From positions 186,001-250,000 of the forward strand of contig NZ_QLMC01000003.1 in assembly GCF_003259745.1 (NCBI RefSeq): a stretch of 64,000 bases of DNA, in the 5' to 3' direction. Each line of letters starts with the position of its first letter. Positions within the stretch are counted from its first letter, which is position 1. A program made the position numbers and the translations under genes. The notes under the pieces were generated by a model. It was given only the letters and a program-made list of their open reading frames with translations. It made no database searches and was not told where the DNA came from. Positions 1-8,487 of this stretch are shown here, in pieces. The DNA is from Larkinella arboricola (GTDB lineage: Bacteria > Bacteroidota > Bacteroidia > Cytophagales > Spirosomataceae).

Positions 1-637
1 CGAAATAAACCAGATTAGCGATCAGGTTTGCCAGGAAGATATAGCCGGGCCCCACGGACGGATCGTAGAACAGATCAATGGCGGGTTGCAGGAAAAGCAG
101 GTAGTCGCCGTTGTAAATCTGCGGACAAATGACCAGGAAGAATACGTTCAGGGCCACGTTGATCACAATATTGATCAGTTTTGCCTTGACAAACTCCCGG
201 GCTTTGTTTTCAACCCGAAGCCGGGCAAACGGAATGGCAACAATCGCATCCGTGGCGGCAATCATGGCCACCCAGCTAATAAAGGTTTCCTGCCCCGGAT
301 AGTCGAGCCAGTCCGCAATTTGAGGGGCCAGCAGGATGATGAGGGCTGTGGAAATGACGCTTATGGCCAGAACGATGCTCAGCGTTTCATTGAAAACCTT
401 TTGTTTATCTTCTTTTTGCCGGCTTGCGTACCGAAAAAAAGCCGTTTCCAGACTTAAGGTATACACCAGCAGCAATACCGGCACGTACGAAAACAACTCC
501 ACATTCGAGGCCATTTCGCCGGTTCGGGGAAACACACGCGTGTGTAACGGTACCATCAGCCAGTACAACATTCGCCCCAGTATCGTGCTAATGCCGTAAA
601 GCGCCGTATCGCTCGCTAACTTCTTAAATCCGCTCAT
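1..637 (-). CDS. Polysaccharide flippase-like membrane protein (3' part cut by window edge)
   Basis: The reverse complement from an ATG at 637 stays open to the window edge (212 codons). It begins MSGFKKLASDTALYGISTIL and then has long hydrophobic stretches, including VPVLLLVYTL, VISTALIILLAPQIA and LINIVINVALNVFFLVI. This pattern fits the Wzx/MATE-like oligosaccharide flippases, which move lipid-linked sugars across the inner membrane. A TATCTTTG box (minus strand, 659-652) lies just upstream and could be its -7 element. The C-terminal part is outside the window. The family call is by sequence character only; no substrate can be named. Confidence 0.75.
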   Translation of the reverse strand, partial: MSGFKKLASDTALYGISTILGRMLYWLMVPLHTRVFPRTGEMASNVELFSYVPVLLLVYTLSLETAFFRYASRQKEDKQKVFNETLSIVLAISVISTALIILLAPQIADWLDYPGQETFISWVAMIAATDAIVAIPFARLRVENKAREFVKAKLINIVINVALNVFFLVICPQIYNGDYLLFLQPAIDLFYDPSVGPGYIFLANLIANLVYF

Positions 638-1022
638 ATCATTTCGTTAACACAAAGATAGATTTTCCGGCATTAACCAACGGGGTTTTATCCCACTAAC
701 TCCGGCCAAATCCACGGCAATTTGCCCGACAAAACTGTTCCAGCCCCAGAGAATCCAAAGTAAGGTTCTTACGCGGATTTATTTTGAAAAATAAATAGAC
801 TATTTTTCAACCTGCAAACTATTTGCCTTTGTATAATGTTTTCTACATAATTGCGTCTTTCTCAAAAATCCCGCCCCTATCCGGCGGGATTTACTATTTC
901 TGCCGATGCCGTTTCCCACCTGATTTTTCGCCAATAAAATGGACTTCTTATCGTTAAAATGTAGAGCCAAGCGATAAATACTTAACTTGGCGGTAAACTC
1001 AGCATACCATTACAGTAACCCT
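638..1022. other. Intergenic region between divergent genes, with an orphan hairpin
   Basis: No gene is visible in these 385 bases between the minus-strand flippase and the plus-strand PorE-like gene. It holds a possible minus-strand -7 box (652-659) and an AT-rich stretch at 780-860. A terminator-like hairpin at 866-892 does not follow any recognised plus-strand gene. Confidence 0.6.
866..892. terminator. Terminator-like hairpin without an obvious upstream gene
   Basis: Perfect 10-bp stem AAATCCCGCC / GGCGGGATTT with a 7-base loop (876-882), followed by a weak T-rich tail (TTACTATTTC). It could end a short unannotated transcript from 640-860, or act as an attenuator in the leader of the PorE-like gene. 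Confidence 0.4.
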
Positions 1023-3011
1023 ATGAAAATCAGTACCTCCTATTCGCTGCTGGTGGCGCTGGGGCTGGCCGTTGGGCTGGCTGGATGCAACTCCGCCATG
1101 CAGATGTATAAAAAAGGCGTTCGACAGTTCGAACAGGGCGAATACAACCTGGCCATTGAAAGTTTACAGAAAGCCGCTAACGGGAAAAGTGTGGAGGATG
1201 CAGCCCGGCTAAATTACCTACTGGCTGAATCGTACCGCCTGTCGAACCGTTTTTCGCAGGCCGCACCGTTCTACCAGAAAGCCATCGAATCCGGCACGGC
1301 GGAGGCCAATGCCAAAATGCACTACGCCTACGCCCTGAAGGCGCAGGCCCGTTACCCCGAAGCACTGGCTCAGCTTGAGCAGTACGTGTCTTCCAAACCG
1401 GCCAGCAAAGTTAACCTGGAAAAAGCCCGGCGCGAAGCCGAAACCCTGCGGGCCATCGACGTAATCAGCCAGAAGAAAATTGCCTTTCAGCCTAAAAACA
1501 TCGGAAATCTGAACTCGCCGGGTTCGGAATATGCGCCGGTGATTCGGGGAGACGAACTGGTTTTTACATCGTCGCGGAAAGAAAAGATCTATAAGAATAA
1601 CGGGCTGCCGATGTCCGGTATTTATAAAATCAAGCTGGGGCAAAAACCCGACGAAACCGGTAACAATCCGGAAAAGTTCAGCCCCAATATCTTCAGGGAA
1701 GACGTCAATGAGGGAACGCCCGCGTTCTCGAAGGATGGCAAAACTATGATTTTCGCGCGGGGCAACAACGGCAAACGCAAAGGCGGGCTGGACGTTGACC
1801 TGTACATCAGTCGCTTAACAGACAATACCTGGAGCGATCCGCAGCGCCTGCCCATCAGCGACTCAACGGCCTGGGACGGCAGCCCGGCTTTCTCGGCCGA
1901 CGGCAAAACGCTGTACTTTGCTTCAAACCGCGCGGGTTCCGTGGGCGGCATTGACCTTTACCGGACCAATATGGACGCGTCGGGCCGGTTCAGCCGCCCT
2001 GTCAACATGGGCCGCGACATCAATACACCGGGTGATGAGATGTTCCCGTACGTGGCCGAAGACGGCAAGCTGTATTTTGCATCCGACGGGCATCCGGGTC
2101 TGGGCAAGCTCGATATTTTCGTAGCTACCCGCTCGCAGGGCATTATTTCGGTTGAAAACCTGGGTGTACCGATCAATTCACCAGCGGATGATTTCGGGCT
2201 GGTTTTGATCAATAACCACAAAGGGTATTTTGCCTCCAACCGTGATGGCGGTAAAGGCGACGACGATATTTATTACTTCGACGACTCGGAGGGCACCACG
2301 GAAAATCCGCCGATTGCGAGCAACACACCAGCCGAAGCCCCGAAACGGGTCCGGTATTTCATTGCGGGTACGGTTTCGGAAAATGCCACCCCGCAGGCTC
2401 CGCTGGATTCGGCAACGGTCCGGATCATCGAAGACGGTGTTGAAACGCCTATTGCTCAGGCCCTCACCGGTAAGCCGGGAACGTTTGGCAAGTATCCCCT
2501 GAAAGAAGGAAAAGATTACACCATTCTGGTTGAGCGGCCGGGTTACCTGACCAAACGGGAGCAGTTTACGATGCAGGGACGGAGTATTCCGCCGATTTTC
2601 CTGAAAAAAGCCGAAACCGACACGACGTTTGAAGTGCCGGTTCTGCTCGACAAGGTATCATTGGGTAAAACGTTCGTGCTGGAAAACATCTACTACGATC
2701 TGGATAAATACAACATCCGGCCCGATGCCGCCGAGGAACTGGATAAACTGGTTACGATCCTGAAGGATAATCCGACGCTGAAAATTGAGCTGAGTTCACA
2801 TACCGACGTTCGTGCCCCCGATGCCTACAACATACGTCTATCGCAAAACCGGGCGAAGGCCGCTGTTGATTACATTGTCTCGAAAGGGATTGCCGCCGAC
2901 CGGTTGATTGCGAAAGGCTACGGCGAAACGCAGCTTATTGTCAAAAATGCGAAAACCGAAGATGAGCACCAGCGCAACCGCCGGACGGAATTCAAGATTC
3001 TGAGTTTCTAA
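1023..3011 (+). CDS. PorE-like OmpA-family lipoprotein (TPR, WD40-like, CRD, OmpA_C)
   Basis: 662 aa from ATG 1023. An in-frame ATG at 987 is rejected because the 1023 start gives a clean lipoprotein signal, LAVGLAGC, with the lipobox Cys at residue 22. Order of domains: TPR-like helices (about 25-140), a PD40/WD40-like propeller with repeated DGKTLYFAS-type blades (about 150-440), a carboxypeptidase-regulatory-like fold (about 455-545), and a C-terminal OmpA peptidoglycan-binding domain (TDVRAPDAYNIRLSQNRA ... NRRTEF). This four-part layout is that of PorE, the type IX secretion accessory protein that anchors the machine to peptidoglycan. The T9SS role is inferred; OmpA-TPR paralogues are common in this phylum and no other por gene is in the window. 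Confidence 0.75.
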   Translation: MKISTSYSLLVALGLAVGLAGCNSAMQMYKKGVRQFEQGEYNLAIESLQKAANGKSVEDAARLNYLLAESYRLSNRFSQAAPFYQKAIESGTAEANAKMHYAYALKAQARYPEALAQLEQYVSSKPASKVNLEKARREAETLRAIDVISQKKIAFQPKNIGNLNSPGSEYAPVIRGDELVFTSSRKEKIYKNNGLPMSGIYKIKLGQKPDETGNNPEKFSPNIFREDVNEGTPAFSKDGKTMIFARGNNGKRKGGLDVDLYISRLTDNTWSDPQRLPISDSTAWDGSPAFSADGKTLYFASNRAGSVGGIDLYRTNMDASGRFSRPVNMGRDINTPGDEMFPYVAEDGKLYFASDGHPGLGKLDIFVATRSQGIISVENLGVPINSPADDFGLVLINNHKGYFASNRDGGKGDDDIYYFDDSEGTTENPPIASNTPAEAPKRVRYFIAGTVSENATPQAPLDSATVRIIEDGVETPIAQALTGKPGTFGKYPLKEGKDYTILVERPGYLTKREQFTMQGRSIPPIFLKKAETDTTFEVPVLLDKVSLGKTFVLENIYYDLDKYNIRPDAAEELDKLVTILKDNPTLKIELSSHTDVRAPDAYNIRLSQNRAKAAVDYIVSKGIAADRLIAKGYGETQLIVKNAKTEDEHQRNRRTEFKILSF

Positions 3012-3042
3012 ATTCGGGCCAGGCTTTAAACTTTACCGCATC

Positions 3043-3079
3043 AAACGGGTTAGATAGGTAGCTATTTAACCCGTTTTTT
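3043..3079 (+). terminator. Rho-independent terminator after the PorE-like gene
   Basis: 10-bp stem AAACGGGTTA (3043-3052) / TAACCCGTTT (3067-3076), extended by inner pairs, followed by a T run. Its T tract ends only 3 bases before the ATG of the next gene, so that gene must be read through or start from a promoter inside or before the hairpin. Confidence 0.75.
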
Positions 3080-3082
3080 GTT

Positions 3083-3865
3083 ATGAAAAGCGATAAAATC
3101 CGACAATTCCTGGTTGTCTTCATCGTCATTTCAACCATTATCATGAATTACCTGTCGAACGCACTACCGTTTGGAGGGCAAACCAACGCGCAGGTTTCGG
3201 ACAAGTATTTTACCGACTTCACACCGGCCGGTTTCGCGTTTTCAATCTGGGGCGTTATCTATCTCGGCCTGCTGGGTTTTGCCATCTATCAGGCACTCCC
3301 CTCGCAACGAACCAATCCACGATTCCGGGCCATTGGTCCGCTGGTTATGCTGAACGGCTTGTTCAACAGCTTGTGGTTACCGATTTTCCAGAATGAGTGG
3401 CTTTTTATTTCCGTTCTGTTCATTGCCGGTATCCTGTACACCTTATACGGTATCAATGTTGGCCTTCGTCTGAACACAGCGCAGATTCCTACGGCCGAAA
3501 GCTGGCTGGCCCGCGTTCCCTTCGGGCTTTATTTCGGCTGGATAACCGTGGCCACCATTGCTAACGTCTGCGTCTGGCTTGAATCGAGTGGCTGGAACGG
3601 CTGGGGTATTAGCGGGCCGGTTTGGGCGCAAATCCTGATTGCCGTCGGCTTGGCCATTGGGCTTTTTGTGTTTAGCCGACTGCGAAGCTTTTCGTATTTG
3701 CTGGTTTTTGTCTGGGCCTATTCCGCCATTGCAGCCGGGCAGCAAGGCAACGGATCGGTGTCGCTGGTAGCCGTTATCGGTGCGATTATTGCCGGGGCCG
3801 TCCTTCTGTTCAGCTTTTTTCAACGGCCGAAATCACCGTCGCACTCAACCCCTTCTTTCAGCTAA
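3083..3865 (+). CDS. TspO/MBR-like tryptophan-rich membrane protein
   Basis: 260 aa integral membrane protein with about eight hydrophobic segments. Features typical of the tryptophan-rich sensory/TspO-like group are FAFSIWGVIYLGLL near the N terminus, LNGLFNSLWLPIF, and several Trp residues at membrane edges (WITVATIANVCVWL, WNGWG). TspO proteins bind porphyrins and other small hydrophobic ligands in membranes. This one is longer than classical TspO (about 160 aa) and belongs to the extended bacterial variety, whose function is unknown. It sits alone between two strong terminators. Family call moderate, function unassigned. Confidence 0.65.
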   Translation: MKSDKIRQFLVVFIVISTIIMNYLSNALPFGGQTNAQVSDKYFTDFTPAGFAFSIWGVIYLGLLGFAIYQALPSQRTNPRFRAIGPLVMLNGLFNSLWLPIFQNEWLFISVLFIAGILYTLYGINVGLRLNTAQIPTAESWLARVPFGLYFGWITVATIANVCVWLESSGWNGWGISGPVWAQILIAVGLAIGLFVFSRLRSFSYLLVFVWAYSAIAAGQQGNGSVSLVAVIGAIIAGAVLLFSFFQRPKSPSHSTPSFS

Positions 3866-3873
3866 TTGGTTAC

Positions 3874-3921
3874 CCGCTTAACCTGCAAGATCAGAAGCCT
3901 TGCAGGTTAAGCGGTTTTTTT
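3874..3921 (+). terminator. Strong rho-independent terminator
   Basis: Perfect 16-bp stem (3874-3889 with 3899-3914), 9-base loop, then seven T. It ends the TspO-like transcript. Confidence 0.9.
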
Positions 3922-3986
3922 GCAGGTTTGCGGGCCATTCTGCAACCGTTTTGAACGGCCTCAGAAACCGCTAATCGAAAACCAAT

Positions 3987-4043
3987 ATGTCTTATCCGGA
4001 TGCCAACCCACTTCGTCCGAAAACGCCCGCCAATCCGTTTTAA
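3987..4043 (+). CDS. Possible 18-aa leader peptide upstream of folK
   Basis: An ATG at 3987 opens an 18-codon frame, MSYPDANPLRPKTPANPF, ending with TAA at 4041-4043, three bases before the folK ATG. The proline-rich composition and the tight spacing fit a leader peptide or a translationally coupled small protein. A frame this short could also be chance; there is no other support here. Confidence 0.3.
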   Translation: MSYPDANPLRPKTPANPF

Positions 4044-4046
4044 CGC

Positions 4047-4538
4047 ATGACCACCTACACGGTTTTTCTGCTGCTGGGCGCTAACCTCGGCGACCGGGCG
4101 GCTACCTTGCAGCAGGCAATAGAGCAACTAAACGTCGATGTAGGGCCGGTTTTGCAGCAATCGGCACGTTACGAAACCGCAGCCTGGGGTGTTACCGACC
4201 AACCCGCTTTTTTAAATCAGGTGCTGAAAGTTTTAAGCGTTTTTCCGCCCGAAGAGATTCTGCAAAAAACGCAGGCAATTGAAAACCGCCTGGGCCGGGT
4301 CCGACGCGAAAAATGGGGCAGCCGCGTCATTGACATCGATTTGCTGTACGTAAATGATCTGATTTTGCAGCAGGAAACGCTGACGATTCCGCATCCGTTT
4401 CTGCACGAACGGCGGTTTACACTAGTGCCGCTGGCGGAGATTGCCCCGGACTTTGTTCACCCGGTATTGCATAAGACCCAGGAACAGTTGCTGGCCGAAT
4501 GCCGGGATACGGGTGAAGTAAGAAAGTGGACGCCGTAG
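4047..4538 (+). CDS. folK: 6-hydroxymethyl-7,8-dihydropterin pyrophosphokinase (FolK)
   Basis: 163 aa. It transfers pyrophosphate from ATP to 6-hydroxymethyldihydropterin in folate synthesis. The HPPK signature is clear: LLLGANLGDRAATL at the start, YETAAWGVTDQPAFLNQV, and the catalytic/Mg-binding stretch GSRVIDIDLLYVND, followed by TIPHPFLHERRFTLVPLAEIAP. The length is normal. The ATG follows an 18-codon mini-frame by three bases. The stop codon lies within a hairpin shared with the convergent gatC gene. Confidence 0.95.
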   Translation: MTTYTVFLLLGANLGDRAATLQQAIEQLNVDVGPVLQQSARYETAAWGVTDQPAFLNQVLKVLSVFPPEEILQKTQAIENRLGRVRREKWGSRVIDIDLLYVNDLILQQETLTIPHPFLHERRFTLVPLAEIAPDFVHPVLHKTQEQLLAECRDTGEVRKWTP

Positions 4539-4552
4539 CTGCTGGCGTCCAC
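4526..4552. terminator. Convergent hairpin between folK and gatC
   Basis: 9-bp stem GTGGACGCC (4526-4534) / GGCGTCCAC (4544-4552). The folK stop codon lies at the start of the loop. On the minus strand it is followed by TTTCTTACTTC, so it works better as a terminator for the gatC side. Confidence 0.55.
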
Positions 4553-4562
4553 AAACTCATTT

Positions 4563-4850
4563 TCATTCAATTACTTTCGGCACCTGAAAGTATTGTTCGG
4601 TCTTATCCGGAGCGTTTACAAGCGCCTGCTCCCGTGGGAGTTGGTGCGCCACCTCGTCTTCGCGCAGAACATTCAGCTCGCTTGAAATATGCGTTAACGG
4701 TTCGACCCCGGTGGTATCAATTTCGTTGAGCTGCTCCATCCAGGTCAGTACTTCGTTCAGACTTTCAACGAGAGGCTGTTCCTCTTCGGGCCGCACGTCA
4801 AGCCGGGCCAGGTGCGCGATTTTGTGCAAGGTTTCGTGATCAACTTTCAT
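4563..4850 (-). CDS. gatC: Glu-tRNA(Gln)/Asp-tRNA(Asn) amidotransferase subunit C
   Basis: 95 aa, the usual GatC length. The family pattern is KIAHLARLDV...EEE....LNEVLTWMEQLNEIDTTGVEPLTH, followed by LREDEV and the C-terminal ALVNAPDKTEQYFQVPKVI. GatC stabilises the GatAB complex that amidates mischarged tRNA. gatA and gatB are not in the window, as is usual for scattered gat genes in this phylum. It lies 11 bases downstream of plsC and probably shares its transcript. Confidence 0.95.
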   Translation of the reverse strand: MKVDHETLHKIAHLARLDVRPEEEQPLVESLNEVLTWMEQLNEIDTTGVEPLTHISSELNVLREDEVAHQLPREQALVNAPDKTEQYFQVPKVIE

Positions 4851-4861
4851 ACATCTGACTC

Positions 4862-5596
4862 TTAATTCACCGCTACCCGGGCCGACTGATTCATCAACGA
4901 CTCATCGATTACCCGGTACGTTTCCTCTTTTAACCGCTCAATATCGGCCTGCGTCAAGCCCCTGGTTTCGATGGGTGGATGCACCACCGCCCGAATGGGG
5001 CGCCAGTACATCCGTAGTTTTTTCTTATCCGGAAAAATCTCGTGGTTATTCAGAAGCGAAATCGGCACAATCGGTACCTGCTGCTGAACGGCCATCGTAA
5101 AAGCCCCGTCCTTAAACGGATGGAACATTTTGGGCGGATGTTTAGCCCTGATTCCTCCTTCCGGAAAAATCATGATGCTCCGTCCGCTTTTCAACGTCCG
5201 AATGCCCTTTGACAGCGAGTAGGCCCGGCTGTTGGCATGGCTCCGGTCGACCTGAATGTGCAGTTTGGCAAACATATACCCGAACAACGGAGCGCGCTTG
5301 ATGGCACTTTTGCCGACAAACGCGTAGTAATTCCGGATGATGACGCCCATCACGGCAATGTCGAGGTACGAGAAGTGGTTGGCGCAAAAAACGTACGTCT
5401 GCCGGGGGTCGGGCCGGTACCGGTATTCAACCTGAACCGGCATACCGATAATCCAGAAGAACAACCGCCCCCAAACGTAATTAAGTTTATGCGCGTACGG
5501 TTTCCATTCTTCCCGTTGCAGAAAAAGAAACATAAACGGAAACAGCACCAGAAACAGCGCCAGAAACCAGAAACCGCACCAAATCGTGTAGACCAT
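4862..5596 (-). CDS. plsC: 1-acyl-sn-glycerol-3-phosphate acyltransferase (PlsC family)
   Basis: 244 aa. It acylates lysophosphatidic acid at the inner membrane in phospholipid synthesis. An N-terminal hydrophobic segment (about residues 3-27) is followed by the catalytic HxxxxD motif in CANHFSYLD and the substrate motif FPEGGIRAKHPP, then VPIVPISL. The ATG at 5596 is three bases from the stop of the upstream purH, so purH-plsC-gatC look like one transcript. Confidence 0.92.
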   Translation of the reverse strand: MVYTIWCGFWFLALFLVLFPFMFLFLQREEWKPYAHKLNYVWGRLFFWIIGMPVQVEYRYRPDPRQTYVFCANHFSYLDIAVMGVIIRNYYAFVGKSAIKRAPLFGYMFAKLHIQVDRSHANSRAYSLSKGIRTLKSGRSIMIFPEGGIRAKHPPKMFHPFKDGAFTMAVQQQVPIVPISLLNNHEIFPDKKKLRMYWRPIRAVVHPPIETRGLTQADIERLKEETYRVIDESLMNQSARVAVN

Positions 5597-5599
5597 ACA

Positions 5600-7132
5600 T
5601 TAATGCTTGAAATGGCGGACGCCCGTGGTCACCATAGCCATGCCACGCTGGTTGCAGGCGTCAATGCTGTCCTTATCACGGATGGAACCGCCGGGCTGCA
5701 CCACCGCCGTAATACCGGCTTCTGCCGCAATCTCAACGCAGTCGGAGAAGGGAAAAAACGCATCAGACGCCATCACCGCGCCTTTCAGATCGAACCCGAA
5801 CGTCCGGGCTTTTTCAATCGCCTGTTTCAGCGCATCGACCCGGCTGGTCTGCCCGACGCCACTCGCCAGCAACTGGCCGTGCGACGGACCGCCATCGTTG
5901 GCCAGCACAATGGTGTTCGATTTGGTGTGCTTACAGATTTTCAGCGCAAATTCCAGCGCTCGTTGTTCACTGTCGGAAGGGGCTTTTTCCGTCACCACCT
6001 TAAACTGGCCGGCGGTTTCGGTCTGGTTATCTTTATCCTGTTCCAGCACACCGTTCAGCAGCGTCTTGAACATCTTCGGGCTGAATTCGACCGGTTTGCG
6101 TTTCAACAGGATACGGTTTTTCTTCGAACTCAGCAGGGTGAGTGCTTCCGGGTCGAAATCCGGCGCAATCAGGATCTCCATGAAGAGTTTATTCAGTTCT
6201 TCGGCCGTTTCCAGATCAACTTTCGCGTTGGTAATAATCACCCCGCCAAACGCCGAAACCGGATCGCAGGCCAGCGCGTTCAGGTACGCTTCCCGGGCCG
6301 TCGGAGCCGTGGCAACCCCGCAGGCGTTGGTATGTTTAATGATGGCAAACGTCGTGTCCGTAAACTCGTCGATCAGGCTGACGCAGGCATCCACATCCAC
6401 CAGGTTATTGTACGACAACTCTTTACCGTTTAGCTGGTCGAACAGGGCGTTCAGATCGCCGTAGAACGTAGCCTGCTGGTGCGGGTTTTCGCCGTAGCGC
6501 AGCGACTGGGCCGGAAGCTGGCGGAAATCGCTGCTATCCGTGGTTGATCCGGCAAAATAATTATGAATGGCGCGGTCATAGCCCGACGACATGGCGAACG
6601 CTTCTTTGGCAAACCGGCGACGGTCTTCCAGATCGGTGGCACCCTGCTTCTCCGTCAGCAGGTTTACCACATCGGCATACTGGTTCCGCGACGACACGAT
6701 CAGCACATCTTCGTAATTCTTGGCCGCAGCCCGAATAAGTGAAATACCGCCAATATCGATTTTTTCGATAATGTCTTCATCCGAAGCGCCCGACGCAACG
6801 GTTTCTTCAAAAGGATATAAATCAACGACCACCAGATCAATCGGGTTGATATCGTGACGGCTGGCCTGGGCAACGTCTTCGGCCAGGTTCCGGCGGTAAA
6901 GAATGCCGCCAAACACCACGGGATGCAGGGTTTTAACGCGTCCGCCAAATATGGACGGATAGCCGGTGATGTCTTCCACGGCCGTTACCGGAATGCCCAG
7001 TTGTTCGATAAACGTCTGGGTTCCGCCCGTTGAATACAACAGAACGCCGTTTTGGTGCAACAGCCGGACCAGCGGCTCCAGACCGTCTTTGTAATAAACC
7101 GAAATAAGTGCTGATTGAATGGTCTTCGACAT
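5600..7132 (-). CDS. purH: Bifunctional AICAR transformylase / IMP cyclohydrolase (PurH)
   Basis: 510 aa, full length. It does the last two steps of purine synthesis, formylating AICAR and closing the ring to IMP. The N-terminal MGS-like IMP cyclohydrolase domain contains LHQNGVLLYSTGGT and GRVKTLHPVVFGGIL; the transformylase domain contains LRYGENPHQQA, IIKHTNACGVA and SDAFFPFSDCVEIAA, ending RGMAMVTTGVRHFKH. It is first in an apparent purH-plsC-gatC unit. A minus-strand TATCTTTG box at 7259-7252 may be its -7 element, giving a leader of about 110 bases. Confidence 0.97.
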   Translation of the reverse strand: MSKTIQSALISVYYKDGLEPLVRLLHQNGVLLYSTGGTQTFIEQLGIPVTAVEDITGYPSIFGGRVKTLHPVVFGGILYRRNLAEDVAQASRHDINPIDLVVVDLYPFEETVASGASDEDIIEKIDIGGISLIRAAAKNYEDVLIVSSRNQYADVVNLLTEKQGATDLEDRRRFAKEAFAMSSGYDRAIHNYFAGSTTDSSDFRQLPAQSLRYGENPHQQATFYGDLNALFDQLNGKELSYNNLVDVDACVSLIDEFTDTTFAIIKHTNACGVATAPTAREAYLNALACDPVSAFGGVIITNAKVDLETAEELNKLFMEILIAPDFDPEALTLLSSKKNRILLKRKPVEFSPKMFKTLLNGVLEQDKDNQTETAGQFKVVTEKAPSDSEQRALEFALKICKHTKSNTIVLANDGGPSHGQLLASGVGQTSRVDALKQAIEKARTFGFDLKGAVMASDAFFPFSDCVEIAAEAGITAVVQPGGSIRDKDSIDACNQRGMAMVTTGVRHFKH

Positions 7133-7251
7133 GTAAAAACAAGATTTTCTCGGCTGAACCCGGCTGTTCTCTGCTTAACTCCGCGAAATAGTTATAAAGT
7201 TGTTTCGCAGCGTAGAGCGGAGTCGAAAGAGTTGAGCAGAGGATTATGGGA

Positions 7252-7259
7252 CAAAGATA
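7252..7259 (-). promoter_or_regulatory. Candidate -7 box for purH
   Basis: On the minus strand this reads TATCTTTG, an exact match to the Bacteroidota TAnnTTTG -7 consensus. No TTTG -33 element is found at 19-20 bases, so confidence is limited. Confidence 0.35.
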
Positions 7260-7383
7260 ATTGAAAGGTTCGGAACGGAGACTTCTGATCGAAAAGGAGT
7301 TTGTAACTTTATGAAATTCGTCACCCTGATTGGCAGCCTGAACGACGGTCATCAGCGGGTTCGATATCGGCCGCAAATCCGAA

Positions 7384-7414
7384 TTGTTCTTTTAGCCCGT
7401 TTTCGCTATTTTTG
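7384..7414 (+). promoter_or_regulatory. Candidate promoter for pdhB
   Basis: TTG (7384-7386), a 20-base spacer, then TATTTTTG (7407-7414). This fits the Bacteroidota -33/-7 layout and lies 39 bases before the pdhB ATG. Confidence 0.45.
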
Positions 7415-7453
7415 ACCGTTTTTTACTAGCAGACGATAACTAACTCACATACG

Positions 7454-8434
7454 ATGAGAGAAATACAATTCCGCGAAGCCCTCCGTGAAGCGATGTCCGA
7501 AGAAATGCGCCGGGATGAGAGGGTCTTTCTGATGGGCGAAGAAGTGGCCGAATACAACGGAGCGTATAAAGTCAGCCAGGGTATGCTCGACGAGTTTGGT
7601 CCTCAGCGGGTCATCGATACGCCCATTGCCGAATTGGGCTTTGCCGGTATTGGTGCCGGTGCAGCCATGAACGGTTTGCGGCCTATTATCGAGTTCATGA
7701 CGTTTAACTTCTCGCTGGTTGCCATTGACCAGATCATCAACGGCTCGGCCAAAATCATGTCGATGTCGGGCGGGCAGTACTCCAACCCCATTGTGTTCCG
7801 CGGACCGACCGGAAATGCCGGGATGCTCTCGTCGCAACACTCGCAAAACTTCGAAAACTGGTACGCCAATACATCCGGCCTGAAAGTGGTGGTGCCGTCG
7901 AACCCGTACGACGCCAAAGGTCTGCTGAAATCGGCCATCCGCGACGACGATCCGGTTATTTTTATGGAATCGGAACTGATGTACGGCGATAAAGGTCAGG
8001 TTCCGGAAGAAGAATACCTGATTCCGATTGGCAAAGCCGACATCAAACGCGAAGGCAACGACGTAACGATAGTGTCGTTCGGCAAATTCATGAAAGTGGC
8101 CCTGCAAGCCGCCGAAGAACTGGCGAAAAACGGCGTTTCGGCCGAAGTGATTGACCTGCGTTCAGTCCGGCCAATCGATTACGATACCGTCATCAATTCC
8201 GTTAAGAAAACCAACCGCTGCGTGGTGGTGGAAGAAGCCTGGCCGCTGGCCGCTATCTCATCCGAACTGGCGTATACCATCCAGCGCCGGGCATTTGATT
8301 ACCTCGACGCGCCGGTTATTCGGGTAAACAGCCTGGACCTGCCGCTGCCGTATGCACCAACACTGATTGAGGTGATTCTGCCCAACGTGAAGCGTACGCT
8401 GGAAGCCGTTGATGCAGTGATGTATAAGAAATAA
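7454..8434 (+). CDS. pdhB: Pyruvate dehydrogenase E1 component, beta subunit
   Basis: 326 aa, full length for the beta chain of the thiamine-dependent E1 of pyruvate (or 2-oxo acid) dehydrogenase. Motifs: [49 protein letters not shown] (with the catalytic-site Glu), [21 protein letters not shown], and the C-terminal DLRSVRPID...[15 protein letters not shown]. The alpha subunit and E2 are not adjacent. It is monocistronic, with its own promoter-like element and a strong terminator. Branched-chain 2-oxo acid dehydrogenase is the only serious alternative. Confidence 0.93.
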   Translation: MREIQFREALREAMSEEMRRDERVFLMGEEVAEYNGAYKVSQGMLDEFGPQRVIDTPIAELGFAGIGAGAAMNGLRPIIEFMTFNFSLVAIDQIINGSAKIMSMSGGQYSNPIVFRGPTGNAGMLSSQHSQNFENWYANTSGLKVVVPSNPYDAKGLLKSAIRDDDPVIFMESELMYGDKGQVPEEEYLIPIGKADIKREGNDVTIVSFGKFMKVALQAAEELAKNGVSAEVIDLRSVRPIDYDTVINSVKKTNRCVVVEEAWPLAAISSELAYTIQRRAFDYLDAPVIRVNSLDLPLPYAPTLIEVILPNVKRTLEAVDAVMYKK

Positions 8435-8446
8435 GAAGAAGTTTTA

Positions 8447-8483
8447 TAACAGAAAAGGGCGCCCGGAGCGCCCTTTTCTGTTA
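8447..8483. terminator. Bidirectional terminator between pdhB and susD
   Basis: Perfect 16-bp stem (8447-8462 with 8468-8483) around loop CCGGA. The stem carries an A tract on one side and a T tract on the other, so it can end both convergent transcripts. Confidence 0.9.
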
Positions 8484-8487
8484 TGGA

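Larger units (their letters stand above)
7133..7453. other. Divergent intergenic region purH/pdhB
   Basis: 321 bases with no credible gene. It contains a candidate minus-strand -7 box (7252-7259) and a better plus-strand promoter (7384-7414). I see no repeat or strong hairpin. Confidence 0.5.

Noticed and set aside
5237-6433. Long plus-strand open frame (398 codons) opposite plsC/purH
   Set aside because: It is antisense to well-supported purH and plsC, has low-complexity composition and no family pattern.
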